64,000 nt of DNA from a virus: the IMG/VR virus record IMGVR_UViG_3300034019_001883, positions 1 to 64,000 of that record. One strand, given 5' to 3'. A model generated the notes under the pieces. That model was not told where the DNA came from, searched no databases, and saw only the letters and a list, made by a program, of their open reading frames with translations. The stretch's first letter is position 1. Every line of letters starts with the position of its first letter. This document shows positions 33,794 to 41,784 of the stretch, in pieces. Position numbers and translations under genes: made by a program.

Positions 33794-34612
33794 ATGCCTC
33801 TCAATCCCCAAACCTCCCCCTTTCCCCCCATCTCTCAGCCCGAGCAAGGCTGGGAGCATAGCCTACGCAAAAGCCTGGAATACCTACAACCCGGTGAAGG
33901 CATCCGCGCCGGGCTGGAACTAGGCTTGCCGCTCAGTAGCGGTGCGGTAACGACCGGGCTCACCCCTACCCTTGCCTCTGGCGTGATCGTCGAGGGCGAC
34001 AAGATCATTGGCCCCTACGGCCCCAAGGTGACCGCTGCGGCTGCCAAAAACCTAAGCAACAAAAATATCTACTTCGGGCTCCAAGGGCTCACCTACGGCG
34101 ATACCAACAACGCCGCGCCCCTAGTCAGCGATGTGCTAATCGGTAGCCTTTCTACCGACAATGAAGCCACCGCCTCAATCCTGCACATTGGCCAGCAGTA
34201 CAACTATGGCGCCTGTCGCTTTGGCGTGCGGGGTGTCGTTAACCTAGCCAAATGCGCCAAGGGTTCAGACGTTACCTTTTTCACCTGGAGCGTCCCTGCT
34301 ATCGGGCTTAAGAATGTACGGCTGACCTATGCCCATGCCCGAGTCGCGATCGCGGCTACCGCTGGCAATACTACAGGCGACGACTTTCTGTTGAAGGTGA
34401 AGCAAGGCGCCGCTAGCGCTGAAACTTTGGTGACCATTGCTGCCGCTTCCTTGGTAACCGCTGGCACCGTCGTTCGAGATGTGGCTGCTAGTGCTGACGC
34501 CCTGTCCTGGTACGATGTACCTTCTCTGACCTTCCAGTACAACCAGACCGACACCTCCACCGTGATCGCCGGTGGGGCTATCGAGGTGATGGCTATCCTG
34601 GAAATGTTCTAG
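33794..34612 (+). CDS. Unknown virion protein, possible capsid decoration
   Basis: 272 residues with AAGGAAACG upstream. It is Ala/Thr/Gly-rich and beta-dominated (GVIVEGDKIIGPYGPKVTAA, RLTYAHARVAIAATAGNTTG, PSLTFQYNQTDTSTVIAGG). Composition and place among head-neck genes suggest a decoration or neck-whisker protein; no family is recognised. Confidence 0.5.
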   Translation: MPLNPQTSPFPPISQPEQGWEHSLRKSLEYLQPGEGIRAGLELGLPLSSGAVTTGLTPTLASGVIVEGDKIIGPYGPKVTAAAAKNLSNKNIYFGLQGLTYGDTNNAAPLVSDVLIGSLSTDNEATASILHIGQQYNYGACRFGVRGVVNLAKCAKGSDVTFFTWSVPAIGLKNVRLTYAHARVAIAATAGNTTGDDFLLKVKQGAASAETLVTIAAASLVTAGTVVRDVAASADALSWYDVPSLTFQYNQTDTSTVIAGGAIEVMAILEMF

Positions 34613-34614
34613 CC

Positions 34615-35124
34615 ATGCAGCCCAGCCTCGGTTTTACTGAGACACCGCAAGGCATTTTCATCCGCCAAGCGATCGCCGCGATCGCGTCCAACCCGATGGT
34701 AGGCACCACTGTCTACCATTGGAAGGCGGTGGAGGCCAAGCAGGCGACCTACAACGAGGCTGGGCAGCCTGACTATTTAGCGCCTGCAAGCGGGTTGTTT
34801 GACTCCGGCATCGACTACCGGCCCAACCCAAACAATCCGCTAAAGGGCATTTTTTGTCGGCCCAAGCAAACGCCATTCCAGGACAAGGGCGGCATCTACT
34901 ACCAGGGCGAGGCAAGCCTTTACCTGGTGCAGGACCCGGGTGAGGTATTTGTGGTGGTCAACGATCGCCCAAAGCGTCAGGACCGATTTCAGATAGCAGG
35001 CGGCATCTATTACGCCACCGCGCCGGTGATGCCGTGCCAGATGGGTGATACCGTTGCCGCCTTTCAAGTATTTTTATCCCGCGAACGGTTTGGAGTAAAA
35101 GAAGATGGGTTATCGCGTTATTGA
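34615..35124 (+). CDS. Unknown neck/tail-completion protein
   Basis: 169 residues. The chain YYQGEASLYLVQDPGEVFVVVNDRPKRQDRFQIAGGIYYAT has the beta-barrel look of head-closure or stopper proteins. It overlaps the next gene by 20 bases. Assignment is by position and general look only. Confidence 0.5.
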   Translation: MQPSLGFTETPQGIFIRQAIAAIASNPMVGTTVYHWKAVEAKQATYNEAGQPDYLAPASGLFDSGIDYRPNPNNPLKGIFCRPKQTPFQDKGGIYYQGEASLYLVQDPGEVFVVVNDRPKRQDRFQIAGGIYYATAPVMPCQMGDTVAAFQVFLSRERFGVKEDGLSRY

Positions 35125-35311
35125 TACCACCGGCGAGATTAAGCAAGGTTCCATCTACCTACCGGTAGCTAAGCTAGTGGCGATCGGGGAGCCCGTAGTG
35201 GGTGTGCAGGTAGTCGCCCTCCAGGAGGAGCTAAGCGCTATCTATGGCGATCGCTTCAAGGTAGAAGAAATCACCGCCCCCAAGCCCGCTAAGGAAGCAC
35301 CGGCTAAATAA
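35105..35311 (+). CDS. Small unknown protein (68 aa)
   Basis: Overlaps both neighbours. MGYRVIDTTGEIKQGSIYLPVAKLV then a helix and a Lys/Pro/Ala-rich tail (PKPAKEAPAK). Position within the neck cluster suggests a small neck factor; unrecognised. Confidence 0.55.
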   Translation: MGYRVIDTTGEIKQGSIYLPVAKLVAIGEPVVGVQVVALQEELSAIYGDRFKVEEITAPKPAKEAPAK

Positions 35312-35904
35312 TGGCTTACCGCTATGCCATCAACCTGAAGTCTGGCCAGTTTGGGCTAGGCCAGGTGAAGGAGCTGATCCCTGAGATCGCCAAGGTAGCG
35401 ATCCAGGATGCCTCCGACCTAATTACCACCTACGGCAAAGAGCACCTAAGCGGGGTGCCCTTCAGCAGCCGTACTGGCGGCCATGTCATTCAAAAACGCA
35501 CCGGACGCGGTGCTGCTAGCGTCCAGGCGGAGTATCCCTACGGTTCTCCTTTTCGCTCTCGCATCTATGCCTCTGCAATGACCCGCTATGCGGACAACCC
35601 GGAGGAATGGAATTACCTCGCCATCCTGGAAACAGGCCGGGGTGAGGTGCGCCCTAAGTACACCCCTAGCGCTAAGGCTGGCTATGCGTCCAAAGCACGA
35701 CTTACGATCCCAGGCGGTAATCATCAGCTTGTCAATGGCGAGAACGGCTTTAGGGGCATTAGTGGCCGTTATTTCTTTGCCAAGACGTTACCGCCAATGG
35801 CTGGCAAATACTGGTTCGAGTCAGCCGTCAACCGGGCGGACCCGGAAATTCAGCAGGCGATCGCGGCGGCGGTTCAAGACGTTCTAAAGGAGCATGGCTT
35901 CTGA
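35311..35904 (+). CDS. HK97 gp10-like tail-completion protein
   Basis: 197 residues. VAIQDASDLITTYGKEHLSGVPFSSRTGGHVIQKRTGR...YPYGSPF and ILETGRGEVRPKYTPSAKAGY ... FFAKTLPPMAGKYWF resemble the gp10/gpZ tail-completion family, which joins tail tube to head. It lies directly before the tail genes, as expected. The stop overlaps the start of a 22-residue membrane peptide (TGATG). Confidence 0.6.
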   Translation: MAYRYAINLKSGQFGLGQVKELIPEIAKVAIQDASDLITTYGKEHLSGVPFSSRTGGHVIQKRTGRGAASVQAEYPYGSPFRSRIYASAMTRYADNPEEWNYLAILETGRGEVRPKYTPSAKAGYASKARLTIPGGNHQLVNGENGFRGISGRYFFAKTLPPMAGKYWFESAVNRADPEIQQAIAAAVQDVLKEHGF

Positions 35905-35972
35905 TGTTGTGGTTTATTGCGATCGCCGCCCTTCTAGCTATTCTCCTCTTCGAGATTGCCATCAATGGATAG
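35904..35972 (+). CDS. Single-span membrane micropeptide (22 aa)
   Basis: MLWFIAIAALLAILLFEIAING, one continuous hydrophobic helix. It is wedged between two structural genes with TGATG overlap upstream and an 8-base overlap downstream, which argues for translation. A lysis or membrane-sensing role is possible but unproven. Confidence 0.45.
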   Translation: MLWFIAIAALLAILLFEIAING

Positions 35973-36711
35973 CAACCTAGCTGGGGGTGAAAGCGCCCTT
36001 TTCGGGGAACGGTTCCCCTACCCCTGTGATGGAAAAACCGTCCTACTAGACATTGCCCGACAATTTGCCAAGGACGTTAACGAGGCGGCCATCAAGCGCC
36101 TTAAAACAGACCATGGGGATAGTCGCGCTAGCCAATGGCTACCATTGGATGTGACTAGCGCCTATCCGACCGCCCGTCAACACTGCCCGCGCATCGCTAT
36201 CCTCCGGCTCGGCTCAACCAATAAACCCACCGGGGTGGACTTGGACTGGCATGAAGAGCCCGTACAACTGCCCGGGCGTGGGTTGACGGTTCGTAAATTT
36301 TCAGGGCTACTGGTTAACGACCAACTAGAGGCGGCCATCTGTTGTACTAATGAACGCCTACGCGATGACCTGCACATCTGGTTCCAGCAATATTGCCTAG
36401 ACGCGACGCTGTGGGCACTTCCACAACTGAGGACACTCGGCTTTTATCAACTGAACTGTACTAATGCCGCCGATGACCAGGTGGAGTACCAAGGCACCCA
36501 GAGTCAGCCAGGGTTTGAGTTTTACGTGTCCCGCCTAACCTTTGCTGCCACCTACGACCTATCGGTAGTGACTGATGTGGATCAGTTGCAGCACATTTTC
36601 AGTTGGGAAAATTTCACCGCCGGTGGCCAATGGTCTGGTGCAGCAGGCGAAGGGTTAGACCTACTCAACGACATCACTCCCCCGGATAGACTCTATGCCG
36701 ATAACGCTTGA
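35965..36711 (+). CDS. Unknown neck/tail terminator-type protein
   Basis: 248 residues from the ATG at 35965. Mixed alpha/beta with two Cys pairs (AICCTNERL, QLNCTNAAD). YDLSVVTDVDQLQHIFSWEN near the C-terminus looks like a closing subdomain. It lies one small gene upstream of the sheath, where the tail terminator (gp15/gpU-type) usually lies. No firm family. Confidence 0.5.
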   Translation: MDSNLAGGESALFGERFPYPCDGKTVLLDIARQFAKDVNEAAIKRLKTDHGDSRASQWLPLDVTSAYPTARQHCPRIAILRLGSTNKPTGVDLDWHEEPVQLPGRGLTVRKFSGLLVNDQLEAAICCTNERLRDDLHIWFQQYCLDATLWALPQLRTLGFYQLNCTNAADDQVEYQGTQSQPGFEFYVSRLTFAATYDLSVVTDVDQLQHIFSWENFTAGGQWSGAAGEGLDLLNDITPPDRLYADNA

Positions 36712-36847
36712 ATTATTCGCTAATCAATACCTGTCAGACCATCAACGCGCCGCCGCCCTGGCAACGCTGGCAGGCCACACCGAGCCGCGATCGCTAGACG
36801 AATGGCGACGGCTATGGCAACGGGCATTACTCACTCCAGTTCAATAG
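36695..36847 (+). CDS. Small protein before the sheath (50 aa)
   Basis: Overlaps the preceding gene by 17 bases. The product starts MPITLELFANQYLSDHQRAA and contains SLDEWRRLWQRALL, two amphipathic helices. Too short for a family call; compact packing supports translation. Confidence 0.45.
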   Translation: MPITLELFANQYLSDHQRAAALATLAGHTEPRSLDEWRRLWQRALLTPVQ

Positions 36848-36856
36848 GAAACTCCC

Positions 36857-39271
36857 ATGGCTTCTAGTGTTGTTTTCGGTCGGCCCGTCAGCCGTATTTT
36901 GCAACCCGGTGCCTACACCCAGGTGGATGCCTCCGCCCTGGAGTTGGCCCAGGAATTTGCCCCCAATGTTGTTTGTGTGCTAGGTGCAGCCCTAGGTGGC
37001 ACGCCCCTGACCACCTACGCATTCAAAAATGCTAACCAAGCCCAGCAGGTATTTGGTGCTGGTTCACCCTTGGCTGATGCCATCACCCTTACCTTTCGCG
37101 GTGGCGTCAAGGGCGGTGCGCCCCTAGTGCTAGGGGTACGGGCGGACAATTCCGCCAAAGCCTCCGGCACCCTCACCAACAATGGCACCACCCTAGTGGG
37201 TGAATTTAAGGACTTTGGCGGCTACGGCAATACCTTCAGTGTTCAGTTTCTACCCGGTTCCATCCAGGGCACCCAGGCGGTGATTGCTGGCACCCAACTC
37301 AATGGCACCGCCTATAAGCAAACCATCGACAATGTGCCCTCTGTCTCTCAATTGCTAGAGCGGCTAACCGCTGAGTCACCGGTATCGGTGCGGGCCACCG
37401 CTGGCGGCACCAAGGCAACCCAGACCCTAACGATCGCTACCTCCACCAGTGACGGCAAGGCAACACTGACCGGCGCTAGTGAGATTACCAATGCCGCATT
37501 CTTCTACCAATACCCGGCTAGCTTGCGGGTGAATACCACCGACTCGCTTGCCTTCTCCTGGGATGGGACTAACCTAACCCCAACGCCTGCCACCGTGACG
37601 GTATCAGCGGCCCTGCCCGCCACTGTCAACGGCACCTACAACGTTGTCCGCAAGGAGAACGTTTACACCCAAGCGGTTACTAACATGGTGGTCACCACCA
37701 CCGCCTATGGTGCTAATATCTACCGCTTTGCCCTGCCTAGTGGCCAAACCTGGCAGCATGCCACCAACAAAGGTATTATTGGCTCTACCTTTACCATCGC
37801 CTCCGGTGACTACGCCGGCACCTATCAGATTGTTCATTACGAATGGGATGGCACCGGCTTAGACCGGGTGCGCACGGTGCAAAAGCTAGACGCTGGCACC
37901 ATTGCCGCTGGCACCGCCGCTAGTGCGTCCCTAGTGTTCCGGCAAACCCTGGTGGTAGATCCGCCCTCCCAGCCTGCCACTGAAGCGATCGAGACCCAGC
38001 TACCCGCCAATGGCATCCTGCAACGGGGTGGCCAATACCTGAGCCTGTCGCTTACCCCCAGCGATCGCGCCGAAGGCCCCCTAACGGTGTTCTACTCCAC
38101 CCTGCCTGGCGATACCATCCAGGCGGTAGGTATCGAACTGGCCCGACTAATTAACGAGTCCAATGACTGGAGCGCCTACGCTGTTGCCAGTGCCGCCTAC
38201 AATGCAGGCACCTACACCAGCACCATCACCTTAACCGCCGTACCCCCGGGCATCAGTGCCAATGGCTGGAAAACTAATATCCTGGTTAACACCCAGACGA
38301 CGGTGTTAGTGGCCGCCGGTGGTGTGTCCCTAGCCGGTGGCATTGACCCATTGCCACCCTCCGGCTCCATTATCCTTAGCAATGGCTTTGACTCTGTTCC
38401 TACCCTGCAACGATGGCTGGAAGCCCTCGATAAGGTGAAATATACGCCCCTGCGCTACCTAGTGCCCGCTGGCGTCACCGATGCCGGCGTTCAAGCCGCC
38501 TTTGCCGACCATTGTCGATTGATGTCTACCACCGCCCAACGGCGGGAACGGATCTGTATTTTGGGCCATGCCCTAGGCTGGACCCAATCACAAATCCGGG
38601 CCAGGGCGGAAACCTTTAACAGCGAACGGGTAGTATTTGTCTCCCCCGGACTGCGCATGGCGGACCTGGTGACCGGCAGCCAACGTACCTACTCCTCCGC
38701 CTATGCCACTACCGCGATCGTGGCGGGGATGCTGGCGGCTGAAGGCAATGGCGTCTCTGACCCGATTACCCATACCTTCCTAACCAATATCACCGCTGCT
38801 GAATTTGAGTACCAACCCGGTAGCACTGAACTAGATGATGCGATTATCTCCGGCATTCTAACCATCGAGCGTGACCCTACCCTGGTGCGGGAGTCCCGGG
38901 GCTTTCGGGTGACCCGGGCCATCACCACCGCCCGTTCCTCTGTCGTATTTGAGCAAATCTCAATTATCAACCAGAGCGACTACGTGGCCCAGACGGTACG
39001 CGACCTGGAGGAAACCCTATTCATCGGCAAGGCGTTAGATGGCACCACCCTGGGGCTCATCCGCGAGGCGGTGAACCTTACCCTAGACCGGCTTAGCAGT
39101 CAGGCCATCATCTACGGTTACGACCCCAGCTTTACGGCGGCAACGCTCAACCAAACCAACCGCAGCGCGATCGACGTGACCTACAAGATCTACCCGGCCC
39201 CCGCGATCGACTTTATCCTGAACTCGCAAATCCTGGCGCCGGTGCCTGATACCGCCACCGTGGCCGCGTAG
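36857..39271 (+). CDS. Contractile tail sheath protein
   Basis: 804 residues, long for a sheath. N-terminal RILQPGAYTQVDASAL, AFKNANQAQQVFGAGSPLADAI and GGAPLVLGVRAD are the standard sheath opening. The middle ~300 residues form inserted beta domains. The conserved C-terminal part is clear: FVSPGLRMAD, AGMLAAEGNGVSDPITH, GILTIERDP...GFRVTRAITTA, and YKIYPAPAIDFI at the end. It sets the virion as a myovirus. The tube gene follows but is separated by an HNH gene. Confidence 0.9.
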   Translation: MASSVVFGRPVSRILQPGAYTQVDASALELAQEFAPNVVCVLGAALGGTPLTTYAFKNANQAQQVFGAGSPLADAITLTFRGGVKGGAPLVLGVRADNSAKASGTLTNNGTTLVGEFKDFGGYGNTFSVQFLPGSIQGTQAVIAGTQLNGTAYKQTIDNVPSVSQLLERLTAESPVSVRATAGGTKATQTLTIATSTSDGKATLTGASEITNAAFFYQYPASLRVNTTDSLAFSWDGTNLTPTPATVTVSAALPATVNGTYNVVRKENVYTQAVTNMVVTTTAYGANIYRFALPSGQTWQHATNKGIIGSTFTIASGDYAGTYQIVHYEWDGTGLDRVRTVQKLDAGTIAAGTAASASLVFRQTLVVDPPSQPATEAIETQLPANGILQRGGQYLSLSLTPSDRAEGPLTVFYSTLPGDTIQAVGIELARLINESNDWSAYAVASAAYNAGTYTSTITLTAVPPGISANGWKTNILVNTQTTVLVAAGGVSLAGGIDPLPPSGSIILSNGFDSVPTLQRWLEALDKVKYTPLRYLVPAGVTDAGVQAAFADHCRLMSTTAQRRERICILGHALGWTQSQIRARAETFNSERVVFVSPGLRMADLVTGSQRTYSSAYATTAIVAGMLAAEGNGVSDPITHTFLTNITAAEFEYQPGSTELDDAIISGILTIERDPTLVRESRGFRVTRAITTARSSVVFEQISIINQSDYVAQTVRDLEETLFIGKALDGTTLGLIREAVNLTLDRLSSQAIIYGYDPSFTAATLNQTNRSAIDVTYKIYPAPAIDFILNSQILAPVPDTATVAA

Positions 39272-39318
39272 GAGTCTACCAAAAGTTCACATTTAGGCTG
39301 AAACCGCCATGCGATAAT

Positions 39319-39386
39319 GGTTCTAGTACAAGAGTCCTAGGGTGGTGACACACCCCAGGACTCGGAGCCAACCTAGTAGAAGTAGG
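39319..39386 (+). other. Two-hairpin leader of HNH gene 2
   Basis: Outer stem GGTTC/GAGCC (39319-39323, 39365-39369) encloses a long stem GAGTCCTaGGGTG/CACCCCAGGACTC (39332-39344, 39351-39363, one bulge or mismatch). Then CCTA/TAGG (39372-39375, 39383-39386) ends five bases before the ATG. Same order as before the HNH gene at 31823. Confidence 0.6.
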
Positions 39387-39391
39387 TCAGC

Positions 39392-40480
39392 ATGGACATT
39401 CTATCTGAATTTGGGTTTGACCCCAACGTTGTTTACCTCGGCAAGCCTTGCGTTCACGGACACACCTTAGGAGATACCGGGCTAACAGTTCGGCATAAAA
39501 ACACCAGAAAGCAGTGTGTTACCTGCGCTCAGGCGTCCCAAAAGAAAGTCAAAGCATCCGCCAATGCTGAATCCGCCAGCTTTTTCCATGACCCTGAATC
39601 TGACGCAATCCTAGAGCAGCATGGATTCAATACCTCTAAATTTATCCTTGGTTCTATCTGCAAGAAAGGGCACGAGTTTGAGAGCACCGGTAAAGGGTTA
39701 CGCTATCGCTGCGGATCTGGTCGCTATGCAGGCAAACCTAAGGACTGTGCTCAGTGCATCGAAATCCAGCGGACACAGTGGAAGAAAGATAACCACGATC
39801 GCTACATCGAGAACAACAAAAGGTACTACCACGAAAACCGCGATCGCCTCCTAGAAAGAAGCAAGGCTTACTATCAAGCGCATCGCCAAGAACAAATTGC
39901 CTACACCGCTAAGTGGGAGAAAGAATATAAAGCCCGTGATCCTGAGGGATACGCGGCGATGCGGAAAAAGTGCGACGAAAACCGGAGGCAAAAGCACCGA
40001 GAGAAAATAAACGAGGCGAAAAGGAAGAAATACCGTGAGTCAACCTGGAAGTATTACCAAGACAGATACCTAGCCAACAAAGAGGAGCACAACAAAAGGT
40101 CAAGGGACTGGAAACGCGCCAACCCTGAGAAGCATGTAGCGAAGGAACGGCGTAGACGAGCCAGAAAAAGTCAAAATCATTGCGTCCACATTCCAGGCGA
40201 TATGCTTGCGGCACACCTCAAAGCGTTTGACGGAAAATGCGCTTATTGTGTCTCTCAAGAATTTAGTCACTGGGATCATTTCATCCCAATTTGTAAAGGC
40301 GGACCAGAAGCGCTTAACAATCTTTTGCCCGCCTGCAAACGATGCAACACTAGCAAAAATGCTCAAGATCCTAAAGAATGGTACGGAAAACAAGCTTTCT
40401 ACTCTTCTAAGCAATGGAAAAAGATCCTTAGAATTCTGGGAAAGGCTTCTGGTCCACACACTCAACTCCCATTACTTTAA
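39392..40480 (+). CDS. HNH homing-type endonuclease with two zinc ribbons
   Basis: 362 residues between sheath and tube genes. Two zinc ribbons (CVHGH...CVTC, CKKGH...CAQC) are followed by a long basic helical array of YYxxNRDRxxxRxKxYY-type repeats (residues ~130-250). The HNH domain is at the end: CAYCVSQEFSHWDHFIPICKGG...LLPACKRCNTSK. It has no RuvC part, so it is not IscB. The C-x2-G-H ribbons resemble those of the HNH gene at 31823. It is probably a mobile homing gene that has entered the tail operon. Confidence 0.85.
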   Translation: MDILSEFGFDPNVVYLGKPCVHGHTLGDTGLTVRHKNTRKQCVTCAQASQKKVKASANAESASFFHDPESDAILEQHGFNTSKFILGSICKKGHEFESTGKGLRYRCGSGRYAGKPKDCAQCIEIQRTQWKKDNHDRYIENNKRYYHENRDRLLERSKAYYQAHRQEQIAYTAKWEKEYKARDPEGYAAMRKKCDENRRQKHREKINEAKRKKYRESTWKYYQDRYLANKEEHNKRSRDWKRANPEKHVAKERRRRARKSQNHCVHIPGDMLAAHLKAFDGKCAYCVSQEFSHWDHFIPICKGGPEALNNLLPACKRCNTSKNAQDPKEWYGKQAFYSSKQWKKILRILGKASGPHTQLPLL

Positions 40481-40515
40481 TGGCCACCTAAGTTTATTTT
40501 CTCTGGAGACAACAA

Positions 40516-41079
40516 ATGTTTAGGCAGACATATTCACGGGTGGAAAACTCCGTCTTTGCCAGGGCTGAGTTTTCGCTTGATATTGCTTTGGTTATCAATG
40601 GGTTACGCCTAGGGCGGATTCAATCGATCTCGATTTCCGCCCAAACCCAAGCCCGGCCCGCTATCGAGATTGGCAGCGATCGCGCCGTCGAATTTGTCCC
40701 TGGCATCAAACAGTACCAAGGACGGATTAGCTCGATGATGCTCAAGTATGGCGACCTGATGAAGCGCCTGGCGTCAGTCAGTGGTGGCATCATCGATCGC
40801 ACCAGCCGAGCGGCGACCATCACCAACATGCCCGAGTTCGACATTGTGATTGCCCGTCGGGGCAGTGCCGGGGTAGGCGTCCCTCAGCTCTATGCCCCCA
40901 CCCAAGGCCCCCAGGACCTATCCGGTGGTGGCGGCATCATTGGCACGATCTTTGGTTGTGTGATCAACTCCTGGGAGTGTAATTTCACCGCCCAGGACAC
41001 CTTGATCATGGAAAACGTGTCCTTCTCAGCGATTGACCAAACCCTAAGCGATGGCGGCGGGTTGATCGCGCTTCCCTAG
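40516..41079 (+). CDS. Tail tube protein
   Basis: 187 residues following the sheath (HNH gene excepted). Beta-rich with FSLDIALVINGLRLGRIQSISISAQTQARPAIEIGSDRAVEFVPG, the phrase seen in tube proteins that handle a core strand-loop. It polymerises inside the sheath to form the DNA conduit. TGGAGAC upstream is the ribosome site. Confidence 0.75.
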   Translation: MFRQTYSRVENSVFARAEFSLDIALVINGLRLGRIQSISISAQTQARPAIEIGSDRAVEFVPGIKQYQGRISSMMLKYGDLMKRLASVSGGIIDRTSRAATITNMPEFDIVIARRGSAGVGVPQLYAPTQGPQDLSGGGGIIGTIFGCVINSWECNFTAQDTLIMENVSFSAIDQTLSDGGGLIALP

Positions 41080-41099
41080 TTCTTTAATGCGAGTGCAAA

Positions 41100-41537
41100 A
41101 TGACGACCGTAACAATGACCGTGACGGGGTTTGAGCGGCTAGGCACCTTAGTCGTTCGACCCCGCACCTTTAACGACTCCATGTTTTTAATTCCTGCTTA
41201 CCAGGACCGGTTCATTAACCGTGCCCTGGCGGAGGCAGGCATTGAGGGGGTAGACGCTGGCGACCAGCTACGGTATAACGCCCTGGTGGTAGCGATCGCC
41301 CAGGCGGTGATTGTAGAACCAGTCGGGTTTGTGGACCAGTTGCTAACCTCTACCAATTCAGAGGACTTTCAATTTTTTGGCAAATTTGCTGAGGAGTATT
41401 CCGCCTGGCTGGACCAGCAGGTTGAGGATGCCCAAGCAAAAAAATCTGGGACGGTAGCGACAGCGGACGGTGGGAAAAAATCTGTTTCATCCTCCGCGAT
41501 CGCTACCGACTCCTCCCAACTGACCCTCGATGGTTAG
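41100..41537 (+). CDS. Tail assembly chaperone, zero-frame product
   Basis: 145 residues located between tube and tape measure, the place of lambda G / P2 E-type chaperones. It has VTGFERLGTLVVRPRTFND, a helical body, and a Gly/Ser/Lys-rich tail after residue 115. The tail begins at a slippery A-AAA-AAA (41438-41444); a -1 shift there would fuse residues 1-115 to the next frame. The main product binds tape measure during assembly and is not in the virion. Confidence 0.7.
   Translation: MTTVTMTVTGFERLGTLVVRPRTFNDSMFLIPAYQDRFINRALAEAGIEGVDAGDQLRYNALVVAIAQAVIVEPVGFVDQLLTSTNSEDFQFFGKFAEEYSAWLDQQVEDAQAKKSGTVATADGGKKSVSSSAIATDSSQLTLDG
41438..41444 (+). promoter_or_regulatory. Slippery heptamer for -1 frameshift
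   Basis: A-AAA-AAA in the correct zero-frame register (gcA AAA AAA), upstream of an open -1 frame. Confidence 0.65.
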
Positions 41538-41710
41538 CGATGAGTGAGGCTCAGGTGATCCTAGAGTATCGGCAAGTGATTGAGCTTGAGCAAGAACGCA
41601 ATGCCGACGGCAATCCAGACAATAGCGAATTCCACGACGATAGCTACGAGCAAGAGCTAAGGGAACTTGGGGTAACGCCTGAGATGCTCGACCAGATGCG
41701 TGGGAAATAG
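41444..41710 (+). CDS. -1 frameshift extension of the tail assembly chaperone
   Basis: From 41444 the -1 frame is open to 41710 and reads WEKICFILRDRYRLLPTDPR, then WLAMSEAQVILEYRQVIELE, more protein-like than the zero-frame tail. Joined to 41100-41444 it gives ~203 residues, the G-T-type fusion. A separate start at ATG 41540 (56 residues) is possible. A strong terminator follows. Confidence 0.65.
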   Translation: MWDGSDSGRWEKICFILRDRYRLLPTDPRWLAMSEAQVILEYRQVIELEQERNADGNPDNSEFHDDSYEQELRELGVTPEMLDQMRGK

Positions 41711-41732
41711 CTTTAAGTTGCACCCGCAAGAT

Positions 41733-41776
41733 GCCCCCGTTGTTACCTCCCTCGTAACGACGGGGGCTTTTCTTAT
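41733..41776 (+). terminator. Strong intrinsic terminator before tape measure
   Basis: GCCCCCGTTGTTAC (41733-41746) pairs with GTAACGACGGGGGC (41754-41767) with one wobble, then TTTTCTTATTT. It would reduce transcription into the tape measure gene. Confidence 0.8.
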
Positions 41777-41784
41777 TTACGGCC

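Noticed and set aside
39272-40515. Group I intron or IscB/HEARO (omega RNA) element around the HNH gene
   Set aside because: Sheath and tube genes are complete on both sides, no intron core was seen, and the HNH protein lacks a RuvC domain, so a free-standing homing gene fits better.
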